Assembly: GCA_012519205.1 (NCBI GenBank)
Contig: JAAYQR010000007.1
Location: forward strand, 1 to 64,000
From: Candidatus Epulonipiscium sp.
GTDB lineage: Bacteria > Bacillota > Clostridia > Lachnospirales > Defluviitaleaceae
Reading direction: 5' to 3'
Length of the DNA: 64,000 nucleotides
Position 1 is the stretch's first letter. Each line of letters opens with the position of its first letter. Positions 63,003 through 64,000 of the stretch are shown here, piece after piece. Position numbers and translations under genes: made by a program. Below the pieces are notes generated by a model, which saw nothing but the letters and a program-made list of their open reading frames with translations, was not told where the DNA came from and made no database searches.

Positions 63003-63788
63003 ATGGCTAGGAAAAGAACTGAGGATGAAGTAAAGGCAGGGGCACCGGAGTGGATGAATACCTATGGTGACATGGTTACTTTGCTATTAACTTTTTTTAT
63101 TCTTCTTTTTTCGATGTCAACAGTAGATATAGCAAAGTTCAGGGCTTTTATTAACTCTATGGAAGGTTCGATTGGGATATTAGCAGGTGGTTCCACCATA
63201 GGAGATGGTAGCGAGGTTGGCAATGGAATTAATCAATTACCGGATCTTGAAAAATTCCTAGAAGAAACCACGAAACAAGTAGAAATGCAAAGCATAGAGG
63301 AATTAAAAAAAATGCATGCTGATTTTAAGACCTATATAAAGGAAAATAATTTAGAGGGAAAAATTGCTGCCCAATTAAGTGATTATTATGTCACATTAAC
63401 CTTTGATGATGGCGTTCTCTTTGATAGTGGACAAGCTAATCTTAAGCCCAGTGCTGTGGATATATTAGATAAACTAGGAGTGCAGCTATCTAAATACCCT
63501 AATAATAGAATTAGATTTGAAGGACATACGGATAATCGCCCAATCAATACTGCTCAATTTCCAAGTAATTGGGAATTATCCGCTGCTAGAGCTATAGCAG
63601 TAGCAAAATATTATATCAATGAATTAAAATTTAATCCAAAACAATTTTCAACAGAGGGATTTGGAGAATATGTACCCATAGCTAATAATGCTACCCCGGA
63701 AGGTAGAGCAAAAAATAGAAGAGTTGAGATAAAAATACTAAGTGAATATGCTTCATATTCAGGAATCAATGAACCATTGATTCAATAA
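63003..63788 (+). CDS. motB: Flagellar motor stator protein MotB
   Basis: A 261-residue protein: one transmembrane helix near residue 20-40 with the ion-binding Asp just before it (GDMVTLLLTFFILLFSM), a plug/linker region, and a C-terminal OmpA-like peptidoglycan-binding domain (GHTDNRPI, RAKNRRVEIKI). It anchors the stator to the wall. GCAGGTGA ahead of the ATG, inside the motA end, serves as ribosome site. Confidence 0.95.
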   Translation: MARKRTEDEVKAGAPEWMNTYGDMVTLLLTFFILLFSMSTVDIAKFRAFINSMEGSIGILAGGSTIGDGSEVGNGINQLPDLEKFLEETTKQVEMQSIEELKKMHADFKTYIKENNLEGKIAAQLSDYYVTLTFDDGVLFDSGQANLKPSAVDILDKLGVQLSKYPNNRIRFEGHTDNRPINTAQFPSNWELSAARAIAVAKYYINELKFNPKQFSTEGFGEYVPIANNATPEGRAKNRRVEIKILSEYASYSGINEPLIQ

Positions 63789-63801
63789 GGAGTGACACAT
63801 T

Positions 63802-64000
63802 ATGGAAAAAAGTAAAACGCTCGTATTTATAATTATCGGCATCTTGTTTACAACTGTAATCGCAGTCACAGTTGCATTGGTCTTTACCTTTAGTTCCTTA
63901 AAATCTATTACCAATGGTAATGGGCAGGAGGTTTTGGCACAAGAAGCCCATAGGCAGGATGACATAGAAATTTTTTCTATCACAGAACCCATAACGGCAA
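63802..64000 (+). CDS. fliL: Flagellar basal-body-associated protein FliL, 5' part
   Basis: The window ends after 66 codons. A charged start (MEKSKT) is followed by a single transmembrane helix (LVFIIIGILFTTVIAVTV) and a short linker leading into FSITEPITA, where the FliL periplasmic domain begins. AAGGAG lies before the ATG at 63802. Its position after motB, ahead of the expected fliM, supports the call. Confidence 0.8.
   Translation, partial: MEKSKTLVFIIIGILFTTVIAVTVALVFTFSSLKSITNGNGQEVLAQEAHRQDDIEIFSITEPITA

Overview
The window is AT-rich, strand-biased Firmicute DNA, probably from an anaerobic, motile, spore-lineage Clostridia member. Signs are AGGAGG-type ribosome sites, TTG/GTG starts, CodY, AdhE, [FeFe]-hydrogenase-like proteins, an FMN riboswitch and a fla/che-type operon. 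No rRNA, tRNA, CRISPR array or intact insertion sequence was seen. The species cannot be named from the sequence alone.

Region 1 (1-17,073) is a purine and amino-compound catabolic island built round a selenium-dependent molybdenum hydroxylase (SDMH). After the 3' end of a YheO-like regulator come ridA, a FecCD-type ABC importer (possibly for molybdate/tungstate), mocA, ssnA, a short ygfK, a hydantoinase, a fused xanthine dehydrogenase, an NCS2 purine permease, diaminopropionate ammonia-lyase, YgeY and a D-aminoacylase-like amidohydrolase, closed by a terminator. Both the Xdh and the YgfK lack flavin domains. RidA fits the 2-aminoacrylate made by the ammonia-lyase.

Region 2 (17,200-28,370) is mixed accessory DNA. 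It holds an orphan membrane protein, a half-size EamA transporter, a persulfide/CoA-disulfide reductase plus rhodanese behind a CsoR/CstR-type operator, an unknown conserved protein behind a strong promoter and palindrome, a YbaK-type deacylase, a LysM wall protein, a decayed gene with tandem repeats, an orphan secreted protein, a NatA/NatB-CPBP exporter and a CsoR-family repressor.

Region 3 (28,440-36,270) has the FMN-riboswitch-controlled ribD-ribE-ribBA-ribH operon, in which ribD seems to start at CTG. It is followed by a remnant winged-helix ORF, a TetM/EF-G-like GTPase fused to a Rae1/YacP-type NYN nuclease, and a LysR regulator.

Region 4 (36,290-44,375) is a likely single operon behind a Rex-type box: adhE, an APH-fold kinase and an hfsABCD-like hydrogenase/PP2C-phosphatase module. 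This suggests coupling of NADH/ethanol metabolism to H2 or ferredoxin sensing.

Region 5 (44,376-64,000) holds comM (minus strand), then dprA, topA, codY and the large flagellar operon flgB-flgC-fliEFGHIJ-ylxF-fliK-flgD-(TIGR02530)-flgE-flbD-motAB-fliL, cut by the window end. Gene order dprA-topA-codY-flgB is as in Bacillus subtilis but without trmFO-codV-clpQY in between. A G9 tract and a 22-bp palindrome lie in the flagellar leader.
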